Assembly: GCA_028873695.1 (NCBI GenBank)
Contig: JAPPNU010000024.1
Location: 90,975 to 154,974, forward strand
Reading direction: 5' to 3'
DNA length: 64,000 nucleotides
DNA from: Gemmatimonadota bacterium
GTDB taxonomy: Bacteria; Latescibacterota; UBA2968; GCA-2709665
Position 1 is the first letter of the stretch; the number at the start of each line of letters is the position of its first letter. Of this stretch, positions 17,352 through 26,021 are shown in pieces. Both the position numbers and the translations under genes were made by a program. Under the pieces are notes generated by a model. It was given only the letters and a program-made list of their open reading frames with translations, ran no database searches and had not been told where the DNA came from.

Positions 17352-18269
17352 ATGGGCAGACCTCTTGCGCCACCGCCGGTGGGATTCATCGGCGTGGGGG
17401 AAATGGGCGGCGGAATAGCCCGCAATCTGTTGAAGGCGGGGTTTCCACTTTGCGCATACGATACGAACGGCGAGGCATTGGAACGCATCGCCCGTTGCGG
17501 CGCGCGGACGGCCGGGAGCGTAACCCAAGTGGCCGGTATCTGCGAACGGATCATTCTGATGCTGCCCGATACCTGTGTCGTGGAGGCCGTGCTTTTTGGA
17601 GACGAAGGCCTCAAGCCTCAACTGAGGGCCGGGCAGATCATCATCGATTGCGGAACGACACACCCCGACTTCACGCGCGACGCATCACGAAATCTAGGTG
17701 GTGTCGGCGTTCATTTTCTGGATGCGCCCTGTTCCGGGATGAGCAGCCGCGCTGCCGATGGAAGTCTCACCCTGATGGTGGGCGGAAACAGGGATGCGTT
17801 TTTCGCCGTCGAGCCGCTTCTGAATGCGATGGGTTCATCCATTTACTATATGGGCGGATCCGGTAACGGGCAGCTTGCCAAGATCATCAACAACACCCTT
17901 TTCAACGTCTCGTGCGCCGCGCTTGCCGAAATGCTCCCACTTGCAGTCAGACTCGGTCTGGACGCGGAAAAGATGTGCGGAGCCGTGATGACCGGCAGCG
18001 GACAGAGTTACGGCTTCGACACCTTCGCGCCTCTGGTCCTCGAACGGAATTTCGGACCCGGATATCCGATGGCAAACGCACGCAAGGACATCGACGCCAT
18101 CACCGGGATCCTGGAAAAAGAGGGCGTGCGACTGCCCGTTGTCTCCGCCGCCGCCGGCACTTTTCGTGCGGCTCTGGACCAGGGAATGGGAAACCTGAAC
18201 AAAGGAGGAATGACCCGGGTCTGGGAGGCGGTCCTGGGAGTGAAAGTCCGGAAAGTTCAGCGGAGTTGA
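17352..18269 (+). CDS. 3-hydroxyisobutyrate dehydrogenase-type NAD(P) oxidoreductase
   Basis: The 305-residue product has the beta-hydroxyacid dehydrogenase signatures in order. These are a Rossmann fingerprint G-F-I-G-V-G-E-M-G near residue 12, a substrate loop D-A-P-C-S-G, and G-N-G-Q-L-A-K-I-I-N-N carrying the catalytic Lys177. Relatives include tartronate semialdehyde reductase and 3-hydroxyisobutyrate dehydrogenase. In this operon a semialdehyde or hydroxyacid derived from a uronic acid is a reasonable substrate, and glycerate kinase at 54 kb would fit a tartronate-semialdehyde route. It starts 39 bp after the previous gene. Confidence 0.8.
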   Translation: MGRPLAPPPVGFIGVGEMGGGIARNLLKAGFPLCAYDTNGEALERIARCGARTAGSVTQVAGICERIILMLPDTCVVEAVLFGDEGLKPQLRAGQIIIDCGTTHPDFTRDASRNLGGVGVHFLDAPCSGMSSRAADGSLTLMVGGNRDAFFAVEPLLNAMGSSIYYMGGSGNGQLAKIINNTLFNVSCAALAEMLPLAVRLGLDAEKMCGAVMTGSGQSYGFDTFAPLVLERNFGPGYPMANARKDIDAITGILEKEGVRLPVVSAAAGTFRAALDQGMGNLNKGGMTRVWEAVLGVKVRKVQRS

Positions 18270-18315
18270 TCCCGGGCCGATTCCTTCGCCCGGCTGCGAC
18301 GAGTGCATCCATTCA

Positions 18316-19584
18316 ATGACGACCGACACCGATATCCTCATAGTCGGCGGGGGCTCCATCGGGGTCTGCTGCGCCCACTACCTGTCGGAAGCGGGGAAGG
18401 ACGTTGTCCTCGTTGACAAAGACGACGTCTGCACGGGCAGTTCCTACGGCAACCAGGGCCTGATCGTTCCCAGCCACAGCATTCCCCTCGCCGCGCCCGG
18501 CGTCATCGGCAAGGCGTTAAGGTGGATGTTCGATCCTGCAAGCCCGTTCTACATCAAACCCCGCATGGACATTGAACTCGCGAGGTGGCTGCTGCACTTT
18601 CAGGCGGCCTGTACCCGGGCGCGCATGCAGCCGTCTCTCCTCGCCCTGAGGGATCTCAATCTGGCGAGCGTAGCGCTTTTCCGGGAAATCGCCGCCATCG
18701 ACGGCCTGGATTTCGGGTTCGAGAAAAAAGGCGGCCTGATGGTTTACGGGACCGAAGCGGGGCTCGAGGGCGGTATCGAGGAGGCCGGCATCCTGTCTGA
18801 AAAGGGAATCCGGACAGAGATACTCGATCCGGGAGGCCTTCAGCGTCTGGATCCCATGGCCGACTACCACGCCGCGGGAGCCGTCTACTATCCACAGGAC
18901 GCCCACCTTGTTCCCGCGAAATTCGTAAGAGAACTCGCCCGTCATGTATCCGGAAACGGTAAACGCGTCAAGATACATCCATCGACGGAAGTGATCGGCT
19001 TCCGCCGGCGGGACAGCAGAATCCGCACGGTCGTCACCACGCGGGGAGACTTCAACGCGAATGAGGTCGTTCTCGCGGGAGGCGCCTGGTCGCCGGTCAT
19101 CGTCGCGGAACTCGGCATGAAACTGCCCATACAGCCGGCCAAGGGGTACAGCGTCACCTTCGAGCGGCCGGACCGCTGCCCCTCGGTTCCGGCCTCGCTC
19201 TCGGAGGCGAAGGTGGCCGTTACGCCCATGGGCGATATGCTCCGCTTCGGAGGCACGCTGGAACTGGCGGGTCTGGACCTTTCCATCAACAAACGGAGGG
19301 TGGCGGCCATTCTCAACGCCGTCCCGCGCTATCTGCCCCACCTGAACCCGAAACGCCTGAAGCACATCGAGACATGGCGCGGCCTCCGCCCATGCACCCC
19401 GGACGGCCTGCCCTTTCTGGGCCGCAGCCCGACTTTCGAAAACCTTACCGTTGCCGCCGGACACGCCATGATCGGGATCTCGCTCGGTCCCATCACCGGC
19501 AAACTCGTCTCACAGGTGGTCACCGGCCGGACGCCGTCCGTCGACCTCGAACTTCTGCGCTTGGACAGATTCGACAGACCCTGA
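18316..19584 (+). CDS. FAD-dependent oxidoreductase, DadA/D-amino acid dehydrogenase-like
   Basis: The 422-residue product is a DAO-fold flavoprotein. It has the dinucleotide motif I-V-G-G-G-S-I-G followed by E-A-G-K-D-V-V-L-V-D-K with the acidic end, a Y-G-N-Q-G-L-I-V-P region like DadA, and the C-terminal G-H-A-M-I-G-I-S-L-G-P flavin motif. DadA-like enzymes oxidise D-amino acids or related secondary amines and 2-hydroxy acids and pass electrons to the respiratory chain. In the polysaccharide operon it may oxidise an amino sugar acid or hydroxy acid. It starts 46 bp after the HIBADH-type gene. Confidence 0.8.
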   Translation: MTTDTDILIVGGGSIGVCCAHYLSEAGKDVVLVDKDDVCTGSSYGNQGLIVPSHSIPLAAPGVIGKALRWMFDPASPFYIKPRMDIELARWLLHFQAACTRARMQPSLLALRDLNLASVALFREIAAIDGLDFGFEKKGGLMVYGTEAGLEGGIEEAGILSEKGIRTEILDPGGLQRLDPMADYHAAGAVYYPQDAHLVPAKFVRELARHVSGNGKRVKIHPSTEVIGFRRRDSRIRTVVTTRGDFNANEVVLAGGAWSPVIVAELGMKLPIQPAKGYSVTFERPDRCPSVPASLSEAKVAVTPMGDMLRFGGTLELAGLDLSINKRRVAAILNAVPRYLPHLNPKRLKHIETWRGLRPCTPDGLPFLGRSPTFENLTVAAGHAMIGISLGPITGKLVSQVVTGRTPSVDLELLRLDRFDRP

Positions 19585-19600
19585 GAAGCAACATGAAAAT

Positions 19601-19735
19601 AACGAAACTACGAATGAACGAAACTACGAATAGACGAAACTACGGAAATACGTCATTCGTCTTATGGTTTTCTCGCCTTTTCGTATTCTCGTATTCTCGT
19701 ATTCTCGTATTCTTGCCTTACGAAACTACGAACAC
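19601..19735. repeat. short tandem repeats (16-bp x3 and 8-bp x4) before the sulfatase gene
   Basis: The 187-bp gap between the FAD oxidoreductase and the sulfatase holds three tandem copies of a 16-bp unit (AACGAAACTACGAATG-like, 19601-19648). It then holds four perfect copies of CGTATTCT (19682-19713) and a further inexact copy of the 16-bp unit at 19719-19733. The ACGAAA and ATTCGT words are mutually complementary in part, so local pairing is possible. The block is much more AT-rich than the genes on either side. Confidence 0.75.
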
Positions 19736-19771
19736 GCTCATACGAATTGAATAGCCGACGAAAGGTCGCCC

Positions 19772-21250
19772 ATGCCCGATTTCATCAGGTCCGACAAGCC
19801 CAATGTATTGCTGATCTGTACGGATCACTGGAGTGGATTGCTCACCGGCGATGCAGGCCATCCCGTCGTCACCACGCCGACGATCGATCATCTCGCCCGG
19901 TGCGGCGTCAGCTACACCAATGCCTATTCGGCCTGCCCCTCCTGCATTCCCGCCCGGCGCTCCCTGTACACCGGCATGAGTCCGAAGGCGAACGGAATGC
20001 GTTCGTACGCCGAAGGCGTTGACTTTCCGGATGCGCCCACTCTCGCCCAGTGCTTTCGCGACGCGGGTTACCAGGCATACGCCGTGGGGAAACTGCACGT
20101 CTACCCGCAGCGCCGCCGCGTGGGCTTCGATGACGTACTGGTGGAGGAGCAGGGCCGCCACATTCATCATGACATCCCCGACGGGATGGCCGACGACTAT
20201 GAGCTCTTTCTGGCCGAGCAGGGTTACGGAGGGCAGGAATACGCGAGCGGCATGACGCAGAACGATTACATCGCCCGAGCATGGCACCTGCCCGAGTACT
20301 GCCATCCGATCAACTGGGCGGCGCGGGAGACGTGCAAGTACATTCGCCGACGGGATCCTCGAAAGCCCGGCTTCTGGTACCTCTCCTTTTCCGCGCCGCA
20401 CCCGCCCAACACGCCGCTGCAGACATATATGGAGCTCTACCGGGATGCTCCCCTGGACGAACCGGCCACGGGCAACTGGTCGGCAGATTTCGATGACCTG
20501 CCCTACCATATCAAAACGCTGAGCAACCCGGACAACCTCGCGATGGCGCGCGCAAAAAACCACGAATGGGAGTTCTCCCGGCGCGCCTATTACGCAACGC
20601 TCACCCACGTCGATCACCAGATCCGGATCGTCATCGGATACCTGCGGGAATGCGGGCTGCTGGACAACACCATCGTGGTCTTCACGAGCGACCACGGCCA
20701 CATGGTGGGCGAACACGAGCTCTGGTGCATGACGCCGTTCTACGAAATGTCCGCCAAAATACCCCTGGTCGTGATGCCGGTGAAGGGCGACGAACGGCTT
20801 CCAGCCGGAACCCGGGACGACCGCCTGGCCGAGTTCGGTGACATCATGCCCACCTTGCTGGACCTGGCGGGCATACCAATACCCGATCAGGTCGACAGGG
20901 AGAGCCTCGCCGGCGACGGGCGCCGGGACGAACTGTACGGCGAACACGGACTGGGTTCCGCGGCGATGCGCATGATACACGACGGACGTTTCAAACTCAT
21001 CTACTATCCCGTAGGAAACCAGGCGCAGCTTTTCGACGTCGTCAACGACCCGCGTGAAACACGAGACCTCGCCGGCGACTCCGGTTATGCCGACACCCTG
21101 AACCGCCTCAAGAACCGCCTGGTAGAACACCTCTACGGCGAGGATCTCAACTGGCTGAAAAACGGCGTTCTCGTCGGCCTGCCGGCCAGGCAATACGTAC
21201 CGGCGGCCTCACGCGCCATGCGAGGCCAGCGCGGCCTTCGGTACATGTGA
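19772..21250 (+). CDS. Sulfatase (type I, Cys-type)
   Basis: The 492-residue product is an alkaline-phosphatase-fold sulfatase. The signature C-x-P-x-R (Cys58, in C-I-P-A-R) followed by S-L-Y-T-G is intact; Cys58 must be converted to formylglycine. Metal ligands are likely D18 in C-T-D-H-W and the Asp and His in T-S-D-H-G-H; the V-G-K-L-H motif holds the conserved Lys and His. No signal peptide is seen, so it may be cytoplasmic. No formylglycine-generating enzyme is visible in the window. It would remove sulfate esters from the glycan handled by the surrounding genes. GAAAGG about ten bases upstream supports the start. Confidence 0.88.
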   Translation: MPDFIRSDKPNVLLICTDHWSGLLTGDAGHPVVTTPTIDHLARCGVSYTNAYSACPSCIPARRSLYTGMSPKANGMRSYAEGVDFPDAPTLAQCFRDAGYQAYAVGKLHVYPQRRRVGFDDVLVEEQGRHIHHDIPDGMADDYELFLAEQGYGGQEYASGMTQNDYIARAWHLPEYCHPINWAARETCKYIRRRDPRKPGFWYLSFSAPHPPNTPLQTYMELYRDAPLDEPATGNWSADFDDLPYHIKTLSNPDNLAMARAKNHEWEFSRRAYYATLTHVDHQIRIVIGYLRECGLLDNTIVVFTSDHGHMVGEHELWCMTPFYEMSAKIPLVVMPVKGDERLPAGTRDDRLAEFGDIMPTLLDLAGIPIPDQVDRESLAGDGRRDELYGEHGLGSAAMRMIHDGRFKLIYYPVGNQAQLFDVVNDPRETRDLAGDSGYADTLNRLKNRLVEHLYGEDLNWLKNGVLVGLPARQYVPAASRAMRGQRGLRYM

Positions 21251-21304
21251 TCGACTTTGCTTGGCGGAACCCTCGTTCCGGTCCGCCGCAGGAAGGAGGC
21301 CTGT

Positions 21305-23665
21305 ATGCCCCCGTCCGAAGCCATATCGCCCGCCCGCGCGGTCACGGTCATGATCTACACCCGGTATGAATACCGGAAGGTGTACGCCCGAGTCCACCTG
21401 CTCGGAGAAACCCATCTCGCCCAGAGCGGCAAGGTGGAACTGGTCCTGTACAGCACACGCTCGGGAGATACGCGGGAAACCAGGGTCGTCAGCAACATCG
21501 GGCACGAAGAAATCGCCTTCGACACAGAGGGCATACCGTCGGGATGCTGCGACTTCAAGGCGACCTTCATCGACCGGTTCGGCGCCCGCTTCGAAACGCG
21601 GACGCTTCAGGACAAATGGCCGGGAGACTTTCCCTGGCTGGGGTCCCGTGCCGGAATCTCGCGCCGGGTACCCGACCCCTGGACGCCGCTCAACGTTACG
21701 GAGACCGGGGACGGCCTCGAGATTGCCTGTTGGGGAAGAACGTATACCTTTTCAACAACCACGTTCGCCACCCGGGCGACTTCATCCGGCAGACAGCTGC
21801 TCGCCGACCCGATAACGCCGGTTGCCCGTGTAAACGGCAGGAAAGCACGTTGGACGGACGGTCGTCTCGAACTGATCTCGGCAGAAAGAGATCAGGTGGT
21901 TTTCAATGTCCGTTTCGAATCCCCCGCCGGCCTTGCAGTGACCGCCAGAACCGAAATCGACTTCGACGGCATGGCGCGAACAGACTGGACTGTCACCGCG
22001 AGCAGGATCCTGCAGCTCGACGCGCTCTCGCTTGAATTGCCCGTTCGGGGGAAACACGCCGGATACCTTTACCACTTTCCAGGAAGCTGGGGCGGGGTCA
22101 GAAACGTCGGCGCGTTGTCGAAGGACTGTATCAAGATGGGGTTTCGCCCCTACGTCTGGCTGGGAGACGAGGAACGCGGTATCGCATTGTTCTCGGAATC
22201 GGACGCGGGCTTCCACGCCCGCAATCCGCGGAAGGTCACAGAAATCACCCGTCGAAAGAACCGGATACGGCTGCGTGTCCACTGCGTCTCCACCCCGATC
22301 AAACTCTTTCCCGGCAGACGGGACGGCGGACAATTCACGGGTTTCGGAACCGAAGACGTCAAGCCCCTCACCCCCGGCGGCGTCGTTACCGACGAACTGC
22401 GATACACGTTTGGATTTCAGGCCACGCCGGTCAAGCCCGTCGTGGAGGACGCCTGGGACCAGCGCGTATTCTGCATCGGCCAATCCACCACCGGCTTCAG
22501 TCCCCGGTTGAACGTGTCGGACGCCCTCCTCGACCGGTGCGTGGATTCGGGCGTCCGGGCCGTCGTCCTCTTCGAACACTGGGCGGACGCGGAAGCGTAC
22601 ACGCGGACGCCGCACGCCGACGACGTCAGGAAGATCGTCAAGGCATGCAAGGACCGCGGACTTCAGATCCTGCTCTATTTCGGCTTCCTCATCTCGGACA
22701 TCATCGACGAATGGCAGGCCCTGGGCAAAGACGCGCTCATTCTGCCCAAGGGCGGATATCCCGTCTTCCACTACCAGCCGCAGCCCGAGCAGTCCGCCTG
22801 GCGGGTTTGCCTGAACAGCCCGTGGCAGGACCTGCTCACCGACGGCATCGCAAGAGTGATGGATGAATTCGACGTCGACGGGGTCTACCTGGACGGCACC
22901 GAATATCCGTTCGGCTGCTGCAACACGGAACACGGTTGCGGACATACAAGGTCCGACGGCAGCATTGCCCAGACCTTTCCCATTTTCAGCGCGCGCTCCG
23001 CGATGCGGCGCATCTACGAAATCGTAAAGTCCCGCAAGAAAGACGGCCACGTCAACGTACACAACTCCACGTGCATGACCATGCCCACCCTGGGGTGGGC
23101 GACCGGGTACTGGGACGGAGAGCAATTCCAGGGGGTCGGCAGCGGCGTGGACGTCTCCCGGCTGTTGCCCCTGGACGCCTTCCGCGCGGAATTCATGGGC
23201 AGGCAGTGGGGGGTTCCCGCCGAATTCCTCCACGCGGGCGCCGCGTACACCTACGAACAGGCGTGGGCGTTCACGCTCCTGCACGACGTTCCCGTCCGAC
23301 CGCACAATGCGGACGAGGACCTGGATCTGGCCGCCAGGGTATGGCGCGCGATGGACGCGTTCGACCGCAGGAACGCGGAATGGGTACCCTACTGGCGAAA
23401 CCGACGATACGTGAGCGTTTCTCCGACCAACGCCTTCGCAAGCCTCTATCGTCACCCGGAAAACGGTGTCCTGGCCGTTGTCTCCAATATGGGCGGCAAA
23501 CGCAGGTCAGTCACGGTAACGTTAAACCTGAAGAAGCTTGGTCTCAGGACTGCGCTGAATGCAGAGGACACACTCAAGAAAAACACCGTCCCGATCAGGG
23601 ACGGCGTTTTGAGATTTTCTCTTTCAAGCCTGGAGTGGAAACTCATCCACGTCCGCAGTGTCTGA
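21305..23665 (+). CDS. DUF6067-type glycoside hydrolase (GH123-like)
   Basis: The chosen ATG at 21305 follows GGAGG and gives 786 residues. The first half is a beta-sandwich with G-F-R-P-Y-V-W-L-G-D-E-E-R-G near residue 290. The second half is a TIM barrel with strand motifs I-L-L-Y-F-G-F-L and G-V-Y-L-D-G-T-E-Y, a likely catalytic Asp/Glu area. A small beta domain ends the protein. This order is typical of DUF6067 proteins, distant relatives of GH123 N-acetylgalactosaminidases. It probably cleaves a glycan made accessible by the sulfatase just upstream (55 bp gap). It is the last gene of the operon. Specificity is unknown. Confidence 0.65.
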   Translation: MPPSEAISPARAVTVMIYTRYEYRKVYARVHLLGETHLAQSGKVELVLYSTRSGDTRETRVVSNIGHEEIAFDTEGIPSGCCDFKATFIDRFGARFETRTLQDKWPGDFPWLGSRAGISRRVPDPWTPLNVTETGDGLEIACWGRTYTFSTTTFATRATSSGRQLLADPITPVARVNGRKARWTDGRLELISAERDQVVFNVRFESPAGLAVTARTEIDFDGMARTDWTVTASRILQLDALSLELPVRGKHAGYLYHFPGSWGGVRNVGALSKDCIKMGFRPYVWLGDEERGIALFSESDAGFHARNPRKVTEITRRKNRIRLRVHCVSTPIKLFPGRRDGGQFTGFGTEDVKPLTPGGVVTDELRYTFGFQATPVKPVVEDAWDQRVFCIGQSTTGFSPRLNVSDALLDRCVDSGVRAVVLFEHWADAEAYTRTPHADDVRKIVKACKDRGLQILLYFGFLISDIIDEWQALGKDALILPKGGYPVFHYQPQPEQSAWRVCLNSPWQDLLTDGIARVMDEFDVDGVYLDGTEYPFGCCNTEHGCGHTRSDGSIAQTFPIFSARSAMRRIYEIVKSRKKDGHVNVHNSTCMTMPTLGWATGYWDGEQFQGVGSGVDVSRLLPLDAFRAEFMGRQWGVPAEFLHAGAAYTYEQAWAFTLLHDVPVRPHNADEDLDLAARVWRAMDAFDRRNAEWVPYWRNRRYVSVSPTNAFASLYRHPENGVLAVVSNMGGKRRSVTVTLNLKKLGLRTALNAEDTLKKNTVPIRDGVLRFSLSSLEWKLIHVRSV

Positions 23666-23675
23666 ACGGCGTTTC

Positions 23676-23838
23676 AGAAGCTGTCTTAAAACCCCCAGCG
23701 GTCTTCGCGCGGCTGCAAACGCGTCGGTCTGCGTTGGTCAAATCCACCCGTATACCCAAATATGGGCGAATTTGCCCGCCTTGACCAACACATTTTCGCA
23801 CGCGCTCGGGACTCACCAGGAATTTTAAAACAGCTTCT
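23676..23838. mobile_element. MITE-like element, family A copy 1
   Basis: A 163-bp segment has 16-bp terminal inverted repeats, AGAAGCTGTCTTAAAA at 23676-23691 and its inverse with one mismatch at 23823-23838. Its interior begins CCCCAGCGGTCTTCGCGCGG, also found in the second copy at 63743-63932. It carries no ORF of its own. It fills the gap between two convergent genes, and its last base is the last base of the mannonate dehydratase-like stop codon. A transposase must act from elsewhere if it is mobile. Confidence 0.75.
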
Positions 23839-24818
23839 CAAGTCTCGTTGACCGCCTGCAAGAGGGCGTGGATGTAACCGTATGTGTAGGCGAAGGCGAC
23901 TTGCGCGGGTTCCTCCCCGGAAATACCCGGGACGTGATCGGGCATAATCATGTACTCGTAACCGACCTCACCGAACGTGCGCAGCGCTCTGAGCATGTCC
24001 ACGTCCCCTTCGTCGGGAAACACCTCCACAAAGTCCCGGAAACCACCCCTGATATTCCGGAAATGCAGGTTGAAGATCTTCCTGCGCCTGCCGAACCAGC
24101 GGATAACGTCGTATATCTCCTCGCCCGGGTTCTCAAGGCTCTCCGATATCGTACCAAGGCAGAAATTCAGCCCGTTGTAAGGGCTGTCGTACAGTTCCAC
24201 GAACTTCTTCAGCCCGTCCACCATCCCCATCACACGGGCCACCCCGCGGTACGTCGCATCGCCGATCCCCGGATCGGACGGATGACAGGCCATCTGAATG
24301 CGGTATTCTTCGGCCACGGGCATGATGCGTTCGAGCCAGTATTGGATGCGTTCCCACATCGTATCGGCGTCGGCCGCCCCGCCTTCGAATTCCCCGAGCG
24401 ACTGGTCGAGTCTTGCGTATTCGAATGACGACAGCCGCGATCCCCCGCGACCGAAACGGGATTCGGTCCGGAGGTGACCCAGTATGGTGATGTTGTAGTT
24501 GAGACCGCGCAGCCCCGCTTTGGAAGCCATCCGGACGATTTCGCATAGCCGGTCGATCTGCCGGTCGCGCTCATCGCTCGGGGCGAGAAACACGGCGCCG
24601 GCAGGGTTTCTGAACGCGCTGCCCGAACTGAGTGGAATGTGAATCATCTCGAGATTGATGCCGTGCCTGTCAAACCGTTCCCGCATCCGGATCAGCGTCT
24701 CCGCCGACCATTCGGTCCACGGTTCGGCCGGCGTCTGGTCCACGTGGTACACGCCCAACTGCGACAGGACCTTTATGTCGGTCTCATGACGACATCCGAC
24801 CTGTGTCCCTATATACAT
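23838..24818 (-). CDS. Mannonate dehydratase-like (UxuA family) TIM-barrel enzyme
   Basis: The 326-residue product matches the UxuA/xylose-isomerase-like fold. Key motifs with metal-binding or active-site residues are M-A-C-H-P-S-D-P, N-F-C-L-G-T, N-L-H-F-R-N-I and M-P-D-H-V-P, in the order seen in mannonate dehydratases. Those enzymes convert D-mannonate to 2-keto-3-deoxygluconate in uronate catabolism. It is somewhat shorter than E. coli UxuA, so a related sugar-acid dehydratase is possible. AGAGG lies ten bases before the ATG. It follows the PhyH gene by 52 bp. The presence of lyases, a sulfatase and sugar-acid dehydrogenases nearby supports a role in uronate breakdown. Confidence 0.7.
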   Translation of the reverse strand: MYIGTQVGCRHETDIKVLSQLGVYHVDQTPAEPWTEWSAETLIRMRERFDRHGINLEMIHIPLSSGSAFRNPAGAVFLAPSDERDRQIDRLCEIVRMASKAGLRGLNYNITILGHLRTESRFGRGGSRLSSFEYARLDQSLGEFEGGAADADTMWERIQYWLERIMPVAEEYRIQMACHPSDPGIGDATYRGVARVMGMVDGLKKFVELYDSPYNGLNFCLGTISESLENPGEEIYDVIRWFGRRRKIFNLHFRNIRGGFRDFVEVFPDEGDVDMLRALRTFGEVGYEYMIMPDHVPGISGEEPAQVAFAYTYGYIHALLQAVNET

Positions 24819-24870
24819 GCCGTAATCCTCTCACTCGATTTCATCGATCGGGGGTTGGCGCCTGGCGGGT

Positions 24871-25749
24871 TTACAGCTTGCCGATCGTGGGTCTGGAGGG
24901 CAGCGCCGCCGAAAACTGGGCGACGCTTTCCCACGGCGGCTTGAGCGCGTGCCGGGAGGCAACGGGCTCGGGCTGGCGATAACGCACGTGAACGGTATGT
25001 CTCGGACGCCGGGTGTGCCGGACGGACCCGCAGTGATAGCTGCAATTGTTGAACACGATCGCAGTACCCCCGCCACCGTATATGTCGACCCTGCCCTTGC
25101 GCCGGGTGAGTTCCCGTCCGAAGGCGTCTATCCAGACGGGACGTTCCGGGTCGACGTACCCGACGTCGGCGTCGTCGATTCTCAGCCTGTCCCGTGCGCC
25201 CCAGCCGCTGCTCCCGGTGTGTGTCTTCGGCAGATTTCGCTTGGTCTCGACGCTCTCGGGAATGATACTGAAGCAGTGGGATCCGGCGTCGACGTCTTCC
25301 ATATAGAAGATCACCTGCAGCGCCGGCACGAAGAATTCGTTCCGCTGGGCGCCCTCCACGTTGCCGCTGTCTTCACGATGCCACACGCGCGTGAGACACA
25401 ACGGATCGCCGCCGTCAAGATCGTCCGGGGGCTGCACGTCGCAGGGTTCGCGCCTGAGAAACGTCAACCCTGACATGGCTGCGCCCGGACCCAGAATGCT
25501 TCGCGCGAGCGGCGCGATGGACGGATGACAGGTCAGTCTGTCCAGGGCCCCGGTCCGGTGCAGGAGTTCGGGCGCGTCGCAGCCAACGGAAAGATGACCG
25601 GACGCCGTCGGAGCGGGTTCCCAATATTCGGGGTGGGCGGCCCGGTCGGCGGCGATTCCGTCGTTAACCTCCGCGACTTCCTCACGCGTCAGCGCATCAC
25701 GTACGACGACGTAGCCGTTTTCCGCGAAGAACTCGAGCATTTCTTTCAT
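24871..25749 (-). CDS. Phytanoyl-CoA dioxygenase (PhyH) family protein
   Basis: The 292-residue product starts E-F-F-A-E-N-G-Y-V-V-V-R-D, the usual opening of PhyH-type Fe(II)/2-oxoglutarate oxygenases, and has a later H-C-G-S-V-R region with the second His and the 2-oxoglutarate-binding Arg. The first ligand pair reads H-R-E-D (W-H-R-E-D-S-G-N) instead of the usual H-x-D, so the acidic ligand is either Glu or shifted by one residue. Such genes are very abundant in sponge-associated and marine bacteria and hydroxylate diverse small molecules. It is the first gene of a two-gene minus-strand unit, with AAGGGG seven bases before the ATG. The substrate is unknown. Confidence 0.8.
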   Translation of the reverse strand: MKEMLEFFAENGYVVVRDALTREEVAEVNDGIAADRAAHPEYWEPAPTASGHLSVGCDAPELLHRTGALDRLTCHPSIAPLARSILGPGAAMSGLTFLRREPCDVQPPDDLDGGDPLCLTRVWHREDSGNVEGAQRNEFFVPALQVIFYMEDVDAGSHCFSIIPESVETKRNLPKTHTGSSGWGARDRLRIDDADVGYVDPERPVWIDAFGRELTRRKGRVDIYGGGGTAIVFNNCSYHCGSVRHTRRPRHTVHVRYRQPEPVASRHALKPPWESVAQFSAALPSRPTIGKL

Positions 25750-25805
25750 GCTGTTTCCCCTTCTGCCATCGGTTATTCAGGCATGAACGCATCGGCCGGC
25801 AGACA

Positions 25806-25834
25806 ATTAGCAACCAACACGCCACAAAAGTCAA
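25806..25834 (-). promoter_or_regulatory. candidate promoter of the PhyH unit
   Basis: On the minus strand TTGACT (complement of 25829-25834) and GCTAAT (complement of 25806-25811) are 17 bp apart, about 50 bp before the ATG at 25749. The -35 matches 5 of 6 and the -10 matches 4 of 6 consensus bases. Confidence 0.45.
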
Positions 25835-25872
25835 GTCAAATTCCGCTGTTGACGCCGCCGTGCGCGAGGGTG

Positions 25873-25901
25873 TTGCCGGGCGGCATGACGATGGATATAT
25901 T
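25873..25901 (+). promoter_or_regulatory. candidate promoter of the 26.0-35.3 kb operon
   Basis: TTGCCG (25873-25878) and TATATT (25896-25901) are separated by 17 bp, leaving a leader of about 115 bases before the ATG at 26022. It faces away from the PhyH promoter in the same divergent spacer. Confidence 0.5.
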
Positions 25902-26021
25902 GTATGTGTTCATTGTTGTCCGGGAGGGAAACCGATTTGAGACCGTTGTGGTTGACGTTCCCGGGAGCGGAGGCATCCTGCCCTCGCCACGATCGCCTGA
26001 ACCCGCAAAACAGGACTCCCG

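Noticed and set aside
19682..19713. Possible CRISPR array
   Set aside because: The unit is 8 bp with no spacers, and the neighbouring 16-bp repeats are also back to back; no cas gene is present.
21782..23455. Open frame of 557 residues on the minus strand opposite the DUF6067 gene
   Set aside because: The opposite strand has a coherent family match and an operon position; the minus frame is a shadow.
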